NCBI GenBank assembly: GCA_030247885.1
Contig: JAPDRO010000002.1
Coordinates: 496,001-560,000 of the forward strand
Length of the DNA: 64,000 nucleotides
Origin: Taxawa tesnikishii (nom. ined.)
Lineage: Eukaryota; Ascomycota; Dothideomycetes; Dothideales
Direction: 5' to 3'
Below, in pieces: positions 22,129-31,385 of this stretch (its first letter is position 1; every line of letters starts with the position of its first letter). Both the position numbers and the translations under genes were made by a program. Below the pieces are notes generated by a model, which had not been told where the DNA came from, did not search any database, and worked only from the letters and a program-made list of their open reading frames with translations.

Positions 22129-23520
22129 CGTGTGTCTGTCTACTGTGTGTGTTGTTGTGTGGTTTGCTGGAGGGGTTGGGGAGAAGAAGGAAGAGAGAGG
22201 CAGATGGGGTGGGGAAATGTATGGCCTTATGTGCGCTCGGCAGCCTAAGGCCGTGAACCGTGGGAGAGAGAGACAGAATGAGTCACAGTTCGGCCTGCAT
22301 TAGCGTATGCTGCAGCCAGGTCCATGCTGCAGCCAAAACTCCACGTCCCGAATCCTTCGACCTCGATTGCTCCGTTCGTGTCAAAACGCGCATTTGTGTG
22401 GGAATTGACACGGATGTACTGTATAGATAGACACGCTTGTCTCAATCACAGTCACATCAGTTACATACAGAATTCACCACACGTGACCACTTTTCTCCCC
22501 TCACGCACAAGCACAAGCCCGGTACTCAGCAACAGCAACAGCAGCAGCAGCATGACAGCAGCATGACAGCCGAAAGCGCAGTCGCAATATATGTCAGGCC
22601 CGCTCGTATCGTTATCTTGGTCCCACACGCATCGTCGGCTGCACCACCGAGTACCAACTCCACGGCTTGATGTGGCCTAGCTCCAATACCTCCAACCCTC
22701 GCTGACCTCGTTGCAGACACCGCTCACTCAGCTCACCGGAAGCACAGCCTCAGCACCTGCAGCGCCTGCAGCGCCTGTTTCCGCGAGGGGCCAGGATTCG
22801 TGGCTGACGTGGTTCAAAGTCAAGGCAGCGACAACTCAATTCCGCCAGAAATCAGGCTGCAACTTTCATCGTCGTCGTCGTCGTCGTCGTCGTCCTCCTC
22901 CTCCTCCTCCTCCTCCTCCTCCCAAACGATCGGGGAATCGCGCATGGCTTCCTTCGCATGAAGGGCGCGAAGGAATGACGCCTCCGATACCGCTTGCGCC
23001 GTTTGCGCGCGCCCTTTCGGTGATCACTAACCGCAGCCGGCAACCGCAGCCAAGCTACACCGCCTGCCCGTGTCTTCGGCCCGGTCAGCAGTAACGGCCG
23101 AAGACACGCTATGTACAGTTCGTGCGCTTCGTACCAAGTCTACGAGGGCGACATGACTACCTGACTGGTCCGAGATTCTACCGTAGGGCATGCCAAGCGG
23201 CACCCCACCCCCACCAGTTAACAAACTTGGCTCTCTCATGTGGTCGTGATTGCGGCCACACGCGCAACGATGTCAACCGTCTTGTCGTCCATCCAGCTCA
23301 TCCAGCAGACATGCAGTAGGCTGGGCAAGGGAACGGTGAGATAATCCCTCACGTCGTCCATCAATCGATTGACCGCCGATGCAAGCGATTGATGGAGCGT
23401 CGTTCCGATTGGCCGAAAGCTGCCCGCGGGAAACTTGTTTAGCGTGGCCGCGGGAAAGCATTGTATACAGTTCGCTTTCCTGTCACCCGTGTGATCCCTT
23501 GTCGATGGCTTGTATTGACC
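22129..23520. other. divergent promoter region between bZIP and Dal81-like genes
   Basis: About 1.4 kb between divergent genes. It contains CAG-rich stretches near 22530-22570 and a composite trinucleotide tract (22868-22923). It presumably also holds the leader of the bZIP gene. No other gene supported. Confidence 0.5.
22868..22923. repeat. composite (GTC)n-(CTC)n microsatellite
   Basis: About eight TCG/GTC units run directly into about nine CCT units, 56 bases in all, strand-asymmetric and non-coding. Confidence 0.9.
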
Positions 23521-25686
23521 ATGCAGGACGTCGATAGCAATCACCTTTCTTCTCACAGGGATCGGCCCTACAGGTCCCATTCGCAGCCAGCATGTGTTCC
23601 ATGCCGAAAGAGGTAGTCGCTCTTCCATGCCTAGGTCCACCTTTTCGAGTCTTAACTCCATATTCAGAAAATCACGATGCAAGCTGGACGGAGATTCTCC
23701 CACATGCGTTATGTGCCGCGTTCACGGAACAGAATGTACTTTTCCGAGTTTAGAGAAGTCCGATGCGACAGAGGCACGTCCGAACAAGAGACCGCGGCGA
23801 AGCAAAGCCGCCGAACCCGAGACGTCCATGCCCACCTCATGCCATGACAGGCAATACATGCCACCTATGGTGTCCTCTACGGCTAAGGTCACATCGGCGC
23901 AGGCTTCCACGAGCGTGCCCTCTCCGGAGACTGCTCACCGAAGTCCGCAATATCACACCCAAGCATACAGCAGAGGTGATAGCTCAACCGAGGCGCCACT
24001 GACAGAGGCAATCTCAAACGCTGGAGACGCGGTAGAGCACAGTGATCACATCATCGGACCGACAAATACGTGTGATGCGCGGATTCTAGGGCGTTACCTG
24101 TCCGGACTGCCACAAGCCAGTACTAGGACGTGGCTCGATCGCTTGTGTTCTAACATCCGCAATCCGGTCTTGTTCACATCAGACCGAAAGCGCCCATCAG
24201 GAATGACAATGGCCAGGTCACAAAGCAGGCATCAATGCCAAATCATAGAGAAGCTGGTTGACCCCTGCGCCGACGAGTTGATAGATTTGTGAGTCGTGGC
24301 CTGTTGCTCTGCAAGCGTTGGAGGATTGACAGATCTCCGTCCAGGTACTTCAAAAAGGCCAGTAAATGCTTTCCTTTGCTCGATGAGACAGCATTCAAAG
24401 AGCAATACCGGGAGCGACGAAACCAGGTTTCTCCGGCATTACTGGCTTCCATCTTTGCAGGCTCTCTCGTTTACTGGCGGCATTCTTCCGATCCCCGGTT
24501 AGCTGCCCATCGTTGCCCCGATATGCAGTTTATCTGGGTCCAAGCAACAGAAGCTCTATTCTCTGCTATGCTCGATTCTCCCGACATATGGACGTTGACA
24601 GCCATCCTGATAGAAGTTAATGGTCGCCCGACGACGTCGATGACGAATAACTCCATGGCATTGGCTTCGGCGATTGCGTTGGCACAATCACTGGGCCTGA
24701 ACCGCAACCCCTTGGATTGGGAGATCGCGGACTCCGAAAAGTCATTGCGCATCCGCGTTTGGTGGGGTGTGCTGATTTCTGACCGATGGTGAGGCCCACG
24801 GTTCCGATCTCATGGGTCGGGGTTGACATCCTTTAGGTGCAGCTTCGCTCATGGCATCCCATATAAAATACAGGGGTCGCAGCATGATGTTCATCGTCCA
24901 TCAATCCGGGATCTCGTTGAAGTGCATAAATCCAGCTTGCGCAATGCGGCGGCGGAGATCTTCATTGCGCTTTGCGGACTGACAGAAGTTCTCGGCGAGT
25001 GCCTGGAGCATGTATATCAAATAGCTCCGGACTCATCTACAGAATGGTGGTTCGAGAAGCGTCTGCGAGGTTTGGAGTTAAGGTTAGATCAATGGGAAGA
25101 ACGCTTACCCGACAGCGTGCGAAGGATCGTTGTCCGCGGAACCCATCTAGATGGTGATGGAGCCGCTAATCTGCGATTCGCCTATCTGTCTGTCAAGTTG
25201 TTGCTCCGCCGCATTGACCTGGATAAACCGTCATCCACGGCCCTGGGCTTAGATGTTGTATCGCACGAGCGCATTCGCGTTGAAAGCGCCGCGGAAGAGA
25301 TCCTCTACTTTATCCAAGATCTGGAGGCGCCGCAGTTGACAGATTTCTGGCTCCCCACTACGACGTTCACTCTTGCTTCGACGACGACGCTTCTTCTCAG
25401 GATTGCGCTGGAAGGCCAGTCTAATGTGGCCATGGTCAGCCAGAGTTCTGCATTCAACAAGGCGAAAGCGATGTTGGAAGCACTGCGCTCGCATCGCGAC
25501 AGTTTTGGGTGGGAGTTGGGAGACACTTGTCTCGCGCAGTGCAGTGAGGTGGTTGACAGAATTTCCACTTCGAGTCAACCGGAAGTTAACGATGCTCCTG
25601 TTGATCTGCAACAGGTCTTCTTTAACGAAATCCCTTTCGTCGACGATCTGTTCCCGAATTGGTGGGACATAATAGAAACCTCTTGA
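23521..25686 (+). CDS. Zn2Cys6 transcription factor, Dal81/TamA-like
   Basis: Four exons (23521-23612, 23668-24288, 24345-24788, 24837-25686; introns 48-56 nt) give an intact 668-residue protein from MQDVDSNHLSSHRDRPYRSH. The first junction falls inside the zinc cluster: ACVPCRKRKSRCKLD followed by GDSPTCVMCRVHGTECTF. The six cysteines have spacing C-x2-C-x6-C-x8-C-x2-C-x7-C. The CVMC-x4-G-x-ECTF second half is typical of Dal81/Uga35 and TamA, co-activators of nitrogen-catabolic genes. A fungal-specific regulatory domain follows, with NSMALASAIALAQSLGLNRN and IRVWWGVLISDRWCSFAHG. Assignment to the Dal81 branch rests on zinc-cluster resemblance and is less certain than the general family. The gene is divergent from cpcA. 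Confidence 0.85.
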
Positions 25687-26023
25687 GTGCGGCGCTGAGG
25701 GCTGGGTCTGTGACGACGGATCAGATGCAGTGGTTTAGAATGCAAGAAACTCGCAGGCTGTGTGGGAGTCATTTGCAGCACGCAGATGATCATTGATGAA
25801 CGAGTGGGTCGAGCGCGACCTAAATACGCTGTGTATGGCCTCTGTGCGGACCATAGTTGAGCTATTTTGAGACTACCACGCTAAACCGTGCTTTCTCGTT
25901 ATATTATCGTTATTGTTCTTCTTCTTCTTCTTCTTCTTCTTCTTCTTCTTCTTCTACATAACTCGATGAGGACCGCACCCCAAAGCACATCGGAACTTTA
26001 CTCACCGCTTTCGCCACCAGCAC
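25687..26023. other. convergent 3' spacer with TTC repeat
   Basis: About 340 bases between convergent genes; the only feature is the TTC microsatellite listed separately. Confidence 0.5.
25917..25955. repeat. (TTC)13 microsatellite
   Basis: Uninterrupted TTC/CTT units over about 39 bases, a homopyrimidine-homopurine tract. Confidence 0.9.
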
Positions 26024-26900
26024 TCAAGTGTACTGCCAAGCACCAACGACATGCTCATCAACCGCACTGACCTGTCCATAAAATCCCACACAATCACTTC
26101 CAAACGTCACGCCCGCTAACTTTGCAAACACCTGCCACACGCCCTCCTCCCCCTTGCGCAGGGCAAGCCGTAAGTCCCACACCACCAGGTCCGAAATACC
26201 CACCCCCGACATACGCACGCGTGTCCTGCGAACTGAGGTTGAACATGCTGGCACTATGCGCCTGCGTGTACGCCAACGCGCCGTTCGTCTGTACGAACGT
26301 GGCTTGTCCGCCGGGAACCATGACGGCCATGGCGTGGTCGGCGAACACGGTTTGGTTGCCTAGGCTGGCGCAGGTTGCATTGCTGACGGGTGGAGAGGGG
26401 CAGTAGGTCGACGGCTCGGAGAGGCCGATGAAGAAGTGTTGGCCTGAGGCTTGAACGGCCGCTCCGTTGAAGGGAGCGGTGGGGTTGATGGCGGTTAGCG
26501 TGTACTCGCCGTCGGTGGTGGGAAGAGGGGCGAGGGTTGAGTCGGTGCAGCTGGGAGCGAAGTGAGTTGAGTGGGAACACGATTGAAGGTGGGGCGATGA
26601 TGAAGGTAATCAAACAGGAGGTGTGTGAAGGTAATGTTGAGAGGGATGTGATCATCCGCTGGATCCCGACGGGAACGAAGGGAGAAGCACTTACCTATAC
26701 ATGTATGAAGAGTAACAAGCAGTCCCGCAGAGTTTGGTAGCCACGCCGTTGATAACGGGGCACAAGCCAGAGCCGTTCTCATTGTAGCAGGTGTACTGGG
26801 TAGGGTCATAGAAGGCGCCGCCGCACTGTCTAAGCTGGGCATGAGCAGATCCAAGGAAGACAGCAAGGGCGGAAGCCGTGTAGACAGAAAGGGGCGCCAT
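26024..26900 (-). CDS. secreted protein with N-terminal carbohydrate-binding-like module
   Basis: Exons 26900-26695 and 26550-26024 (144-nt intron, phase 2) encode about 243 residues. MAPLSVYTASALAVFLGSAHA is a signal peptide with a likely cut after AHA. The next block (RQCGGAFYDPTQYTCYNENG, LCPVINGV, CGTACYSSYMYSC) has the Cys-Gly...DP-x-x-YTC...LCP pattern of small fungal modules annotated as carbohydrate-binding (Pfam 'Carb_bind' type). The rest is unrecognised but secreted-like, with DGEYTLTAINPTAPF and paired cysteines. The end reads EGVWQVFAKLAGVTFGSDC and closes GAWQYT. A C5 run at 26149-26153 (plus strand) puts the end out of frame; four Cs would keep phase, so one base looks extra. 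A cell-wall or matrix role is plausible but inferred. Confidence 0.7.
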
Positions 26901-27834
26901 TGAACTCGAGTAAAGCTCTGTTCAGTCAACGAAGATAGTCCGGTATAATTTTCCAGATGCTGATATCGTTTGAGTGGATGTATGAAATGTGGAAGACGAT
27001 GTGAAAGAGATGAACTCAAGGAGAAGAGAAAGCCACCCGCCGTCAACGTCGATGTACTTATACAGACCGTGGCTTCTGTACCCGGGCAGCCAGCATACGT
27101 TCCCCGGGTAGCGCAGAGCTTCATCGCGTTGCGCCTCGTTTCAGTCCGCAGTCGTACACAGTATTGTCGGTATGTGAGTGCGAACCTGCGTGTGACCTGG
27201 GAAAACGACAAAAAGTCTGGCCGAGAGCGAAACCACGGTCCGTTTCTGGCTAGCGCTGACCGCTTTTGGGCAGCTGTAATGTCCTCTCCAGATCGTGGGG
27301 TAGAGGCAAAGTGTAGCCCAGCTCGTATACTCGAAGAAGCCTTGCTTGTCACACCTGGGCGGGGTGACACTAATGCGGCATTGCGGTGTCAGGAGATGCC
27401 AAATACGAGTGTAGTGAGTTGGTCTGATTCCTGTGACGTGGATGGGAATGTCACATCCGAGAGTAACAAAGAGTGATGCACGGTACGCACTACTGGCTAG
27501 TGGATGCTCTCATCACAACGAACACGAAATAGTCGCCATTTGGTGCGAGCTATCGACGAGGCTGAGTGGACTCGAGACGAGGAGTATTTCAGGATTGCGA
27601 AGCTTGTCAGAACACTCCGCTGGAGCGAAAGCAATTGAGCGCTCATGTAATTTTGATACCTGGAATACATCATCACTCATCACTCCATTCGACTTCAGTA
27701 GCTCAACCCCAGTTCAAACAGTCTGCGTTCTTCTTCTTCTTCTTCTTCTTCTTGTTCTTCTTTTTCTTCTTCTTCTTCTTCTTCTTCTTCTTCTTCTTCA
27801 GCTACAATACCTTTTCCACCCGCTCAGCGTCCAC
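26901..27834. other. intergenic region with long TTC tract
   Basis: About 930 bases upstream of the secreted-protein gene and downstream of the isomerase gene. Apart from the long TTC tract, no feature is supported; long open frames here lack coding character. Confidence 0.45.
27726..27803. repeat. imperfect (TTC)n microsatellite, about 78 bases
   Basis: TTC/CTT units with two small interruptions (a G, and an extra T-rich unit), ending about 30 bases from the isomerase stop codon. Confidence 0.9.
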
Positions 27835-28332
27835 TCAGCCGGCATAGTTCTTCTTCTCATGCTCCATGATGGCATCCACCTTTGCCGCACTCGCACTCTT
27901 AGGATCAAACCTATACCCCAACCACTCCTTGGCCAACCGTCTCGCAAGCTCGATCCCGACCACTCTTTCACCCATACACAGCACCTGAGCGTCGTTGCTC
28001 ATGATGGCCCTCTCGACACTGAAGCTGTCATGCGCCGTGACGGCACGAATGCCGGGCACCTTGTTCGCTGAGATAGCAACGCCCAATCCCGTGCCGCAGA
28101 TCAGCAGGGCCCGGTCGGCTTCGCCGCTGTTGATGAGTTTGGCGGCGTCTACTGCTGGATGTGGGTATGCGGTCTTGTCATCGCTATGGTGTACGCCTAC
28201 GTCAATGACGGAGGCGACGCGTGGATCGGCTTCCAGGTCTGCCTTGATCTTGTTCTTGTAGCCGCAGCCGGCGTCGTCGGCACCTAGGGCGATGCGGAGA
28301 GGCTTGTCGCGGGTCTCGTTGTTAGTTGCCAT
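27835..28332 (-). CDS. RpiB/LacA-LacB family sugar-phosphate isomerase
   Basis: A single exon of 165 residues starting [20 protein letters not shown]. The nucleotide-sugar binding start [18 protein letters not shown] and the block [20 protein letters not shown] are the RpiB/LacAB hallmarks, including the catalytic Cys of [24 protein letters not shown] and [20 protein letters not shown] follow as in the family. Such enzymes interconvert aldose and ketose phosphates. Bacterial RpiB acts on ribose 5-phosphate, whereas fungal members are often linked to tetrulose-phosphate or sugar-alcohol catabolism, so the substrate here is open. Normal length, intact, no signal peptide. The residue after GAD is Asp, where bacterial RpiB has His (SDHAG). 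Confidence 0.92.
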   Translation of the reverse strand: MATNNETRDKPLRIALGADDAGCGYKNKIKADLEADPRVASVIDVGVHHSDDKTAYPHPAVDAAKLINSGEADRALLICGTGLGVAISANKVPGIRAVTAHDSFSVERAIMSNDAQVLCMGERVVGIELARRLAKEWLGYRFDPKSASAAKVDAIMEHEKKNYAG

Positions 28333-28374
28333 TGTGCCTCTACTCTTCCCGTAGCTTTGCTGTCCGAATAGGGA

Positions 28375-28650
28375 TCACAGCTGTGAGGTGTCGAAGCCTA
28401 CGGTTGCAGGATCCTCGGCTGGATTTGATGAGTTCTGTGTCTTGGGATGTGTGTGCTCTTCGCCGGTGGTGGTGATTCTGCCCGGGTTGCCGGTGATGGT
28501 CTTGGAGATAGTGGTGATGTGTGGTTCGTTGCGATCAATGACTTTAGTCTTGCCCGTATCGTTATAGTGAACCTCCTCGTGCAGTCGCTCGGCGTCTATG
28601 GAGGTGTTGGAGGTGATTTGGATCTTTTTCTTTGGCGCAAAGTCTGGCAT
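28375..28650 (-). CDS. small hypothetical protein, 91 residues
   Basis: An open frame starting MPDFAPKKKIQITSNTSIDA and ending GFDTSQL, only 42 bases upstream of the isomerase gene on the same strand. It is hydrophilic and Thr/Asn-rich (EPHITTISKTITGNPGRITT), without signal peptide, membrane segment or known motif. Composition and start context are compatible with a real protein, but there is no family evidence. It could also be an upstream exon or leader ORF of the isomerase gene, although the isomerase has its own good start. Confidence 0.4.
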   Translation of the reverse strand: MPDFAPKKKIQITSNTSIDAERLHEEVHYNDTGKTKVIDRNEPHITTISKTITGNPGRITTTGEEHTHPKTQNSSNPAEDPATVGFDTSQL

Positions 28651-29375
28651 TGTGACGGCGGGTGAGGCGGCGGTATTTGAGTATGCGGCACGGGAGCGGC
28701 GGGAAGAAGCAATTGGTTGGTTAGCTGGTTTTTGTCGTGCCGTGGCGGTTCGTTGTGGGACGATGTTGGATTGCCGGAGGGGAAGTCCAGGTGCTGCGCG
28801 GGGTGGAACGATTCAGCCGGGGAAGCGTGGAGAGAGCGCATTGCCTTTTCGGGAAATCCGGTGGTCGAAGTGTTTCGAAACAAGTCAAACTCTCCATCAC
28901 ATTGGCGGCTCATTTCAAAGCGAAGCGGCGGGTCTTCATCTCTTCAATTGCCTCAGACGTAATGAGGGACAGTGATTTGATACCTTGGAGTCGGGCGTGA
29001 AGCGTGATCATGAAAGCGCCCTTTGCTCTGGCTCTCGATTGGAGTCTTCGGCAGAAGGCTGCTGACCAGAACAACCACGCCATCCAACAATCGCTGAAGT
29101 CTCGACACAACAAATCACCGGGTCTGTCCTAACCAAAGGAAAACACGTCGGGTGCGCACGTTGATGGGACGATAACCTGAGAGGCGTCGTCTTTTCAGGC
29201 CTGGAGAAGCTTCCCTGCGCTTCTCGACAAGTGATCAAGAACGTAGCTGACGTTTGGCACACTGCAGTAACGCGCGAAAGACAACCGCTTTCAAAGATTA
29301 CCAACGCCAAAACCAAAGGGGTTTCACCAGAAACTATCTCCGTCAACATCCTGTAAGAAACGCAATTCTTTATGG

Positions 29376-29400
29376 CCTGACCTTGCTGTTAGGCAGCTGC
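29376..29400 (+). promoter_or_regulatory. upstream repeated element, copy 1 (contains CAGCTG)
   Basis: CCTGACC-N4-TGTTAGGCAGCTGC, matching a second copy 93 bases downstream at all 21 fixed positions. It carries an E-box-like CAGCTG and lies about 320 bases upstream of the Nudix start. Confidence 0.45.
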
Positions 29401-29468
29401 TTATCCTCCAACATCTGCATAAAACGGCTCACTCTTCCATTACTCTTTCTTCTCTCGCCTCCACGTAT

Positions 29469-29493
29469 CCTGACCGTATTGTTAGGCAGCTGC
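29469..29493 (+). promoter_or_regulatory. upstream repeated element, copy 2
   Basis: Second copy of CCTGACC-N4-TGTTAGGCAGCTGC, 17 bases before the TATA element. Paired conserved sites next to a TATA box suggest a regulator-binding site; no factor is known. Confidence 0.45.
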
Positions 29494-29509
29494 GTACCGT
29501 CAATGACAG

Positions 29510-29516
29510 TATAAAA
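29510..29516 (+). promoter_or_regulatory. TATA box of the Nudix gene
   Basis: TATAAAA, 205 bases upstream of the predicted ATG at 29721, just after the paired elements. Confidence 0.5.
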
Positions 29517-29720
29517 GCGATCCACCGTCGCGTTCACCAGCTGAACTTCTACGGTTCACAATCCTCATATCCTCAGCTTCAACACCAACTCAGCCTTAAC
29601 CTACACCAACAACACACAACACACAACAAGGTAGGGTTTTCCGCGCGCACCAACTTCGTTTGGGGGTATTGTGCGTGATACCTGTGGACCTTCAAATGAT
29701 TGACAGTCTTCAGCCACAAA

Positions 29721-30509
29721 ATGTTCGTCCGCAAGACCAAGTCTGCGCAGGCCGAGAACGCACAGGAACCTCAAACGGCTCCATCGCCCCCGTCGCTCGA
29801 CGACCACATGAAGGACTACCTCCAAAAACAACCAACAGAATTCCACCACCTGGTCGTCAGCAGCGCGGTTCTCTACAAAGACCGCCTGCTCCTGATCCAG
29901 CGTGCTGCTGAGGAGCGCACGTACGCCAACATCTGGGAAATCCCAGGCGGCAGTGCGGATCTTTCCGACAAGTCAGTACAGGATGCCATTGCCAGAGAGC
30001 TCAAGGAAGAGACGGGTCTCACTCTGACCAAGGTCGTTGCTGAGATTTTGCCTCCTATCACCTTCAAGACAGGCTGGGCGCCAAAGGAGAGGAATTGGCT
30101 GAGAGTGTCATTCGTGGTTGACGTGGAGGAAGTTGAGGAGGCGGTGGCGAAAGCGAAGAAGTTGACGGTAGACCTCAAGCAGGAAAGGAAGGTAGGAGCC
30201 GGTACGAGCATGGCTGGCAAGGAAGAGCATGATCAGGCTAGAGAGGTTGCTGCCGAGTACGACCGGCCTGGAGAGGTTGTCGTCAAGCACGGTGATGGCT
30301 CTGTGGATGTTGTCATCACGCTAGATCCAAAGGAGCACCAGAACTACGTGTGGGCAACCAAAGAGGACATCATTAACGCCAGCACTCTGGACGACATCAC
30401 CACAGACGGGCCACCGGGCGAAGACGGACGCCTTGAGCTGATCTCGGATACGCATAGAAATGCCCTCCTGGAAGCGTTCCGCATCCACGAGCAGCGAGCG
30501 ACCGCATAA
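29721..30509 (+). CDS. Nudix hydrolase family protein
   Basis: A single exon of 262 residues starting MFVRKTKSAQAENAQEPQ. The core begins FHHLVVSSAVLYKDRLLLIQ and continues YANIWEIPGGSADLSD. The Nudix box ends in ARELKEETGL, so the REL-x-EE-x-G-L half is canonical. The first half is not: the Glu expected eight residues before the Arg is Lys, and the loop from GG to the Arg is one residue longer. A charged insertion (KAKKLTVDLKQERK, then VVVKHGDGSVDVVI) follows before QNYVWATKEDII and a helical end. Nudix enzymes cleave nucleoside diphosphates linked to other groups; the substrate is unknown. The ATG at 29721 is preferred because the in-frame upstream extension has no ATG. Confidence 0.88.
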   Translation: MFVRKTKSAQAENAQEPQTAPSPPSLDDHMKDYLQKQPTEFHHLVVSSAVLYKDRLLLIQRAAEERTYANIWEIPGGSADLSDKSVQDAIARELKEETGLTLTKVVAEILPPITFKTGWAPKERNWLRVSFVVDVEEVEEAVAKAKKLTVDLKQERKVGAGTSMAGKEEHDQAREVAAEYDRPGEVVVKHGDGSVDVVITLDPKEHQNYVWATKEDIINASTLDDITTDGPPGEDGRLELISDTHRNALLEAFRIHEQRATA

Positions 30510-30796
30510 GACGGCGCAGGCAGCCCCATTCGCTCACAACATATCTCGAAACAGCATCTCCTCCAATGGCGGTACATATATCCGCATGCCGGGCTCACCA
30601 CGTAGTCAACGCTGCGAAGGTCTTTCTCGTTGATTGAGCGTGGGTCATACAAGGCTTCATCAGTTGACGTCTTGTCCATGAGCCTCAGAAGCGAACGAAT
30701 CAAAAGTTTTCCATCCGCGGTTCTGTGCAGCACCGGGCCGTGATGGCGGAGCATGAGCAGGCAATCGATTTCTTTTATAGAGATGCAATCAACCAT
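30344..30796 (-). CDS. candidate hypothetical protein overlapping the Nudix 3' end
   Basis: An ATG at 30796 opens a 150-codon frame, MVDCISIKEIDCLLMLRHHG. The first 85 residues look protein-like, with LLIRSLLRLMDKTSTDEALY and INEKDLRSVDYVVSPACGYM. The last 55 codons run antisense through the Nudix coding end, which is unusual; the real gene may end or splice earlier. No family is recognised and there is no motif support, so this is a prediction only. A TATA-like TATAAAAG lies inside the frame and could instead mark a promoter. Confidence 0.3.
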   Translation of the reverse strand: MVDCISIKEIDCLLMLRHHGPVLHRTADGKLLIRSLLRLMDKTSTDEALYDPRSINEKDLRSVDYVVSPACGYMYRHWRRCCFEICCERMGLPAPSYAVARCSWMRNASRRAFLCVSEISSRRPSSPGGPSVVMSSRVLALMMSSLVAHT

Positions 30797-31385
30797 TGGC
30801 TCGGCAGCCTTCTTCTTGCTGTGCGTGCATGCCAAACACACGAGCAAACTGTGGGTTCTATTTCGAGGTGATGGTGATGGTGATGGTGAGATGAGATGGA
30901 GTGAGTGGGAACGGCTGCGGCGGGGGCGCAACTTCCCGATCCGTGAAGCTGAAACATCAATGCGGGCGATCTCCCACAGCCGAGGTAAAACCCGCGTGAA
31001 CTTTACGCTCTGGCACGTCTTGCTATTGCGCGCGCCGACGGGACGTGTCCTACGGTACGGTAGGGCGAACTCAGCAGCGACGACAAGCCAGGTGTAACGG
31101 CAGTGCATCTCAGACATCCTTGTACCACAAGGCTTGACATCCGATCTGCGGCGCGGGAGTGGGAGTGGCTTGTTACTGGCAATCCTTCCATTTCCCTCTT
31201 CCATCTTGAGGCTTTCCTGCTTGTACAAGCTTCTGCAAGCAAGCGTTGACACCACCACTGGCACCACTCCACTGCAACCCTGTACTGCGTCTTCCGCGTC
31301 CCGGTGCATTCGCGACACTGCCTCGCGGACGTGATGTCCCGCTCGTACACCGCGACGAGCCTCTTACACACAGCATAAAGGCACC
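30797..31385. other. promoter region of the FarB/CTF1-beta-like gene
   Basis: About 590 bases upstream of the ATG at 31386. It includes a short GGTGAT repeat near 30867-30886; no further element is recognised. Confidence 0.4.

Larger units (their letters stand above)
28651..29720. other. intergenic region upstream of the Nudix gene
   Basis: About 1.07 kb. Near its right end are a pair of 25-base near-identical elements and a TATA box (listed separately). The left part shows nothing recognisable. Confidence 0.5.

Noticed and set aside
26495-27370. 291-codon minus-strand frame over the secreted-protein gene and its promoter
   Set aside because: It overlaps the well-supported first exon (26900-26695) in another frame and has Ser/Arg-rich composition typical of an antisense shadow.
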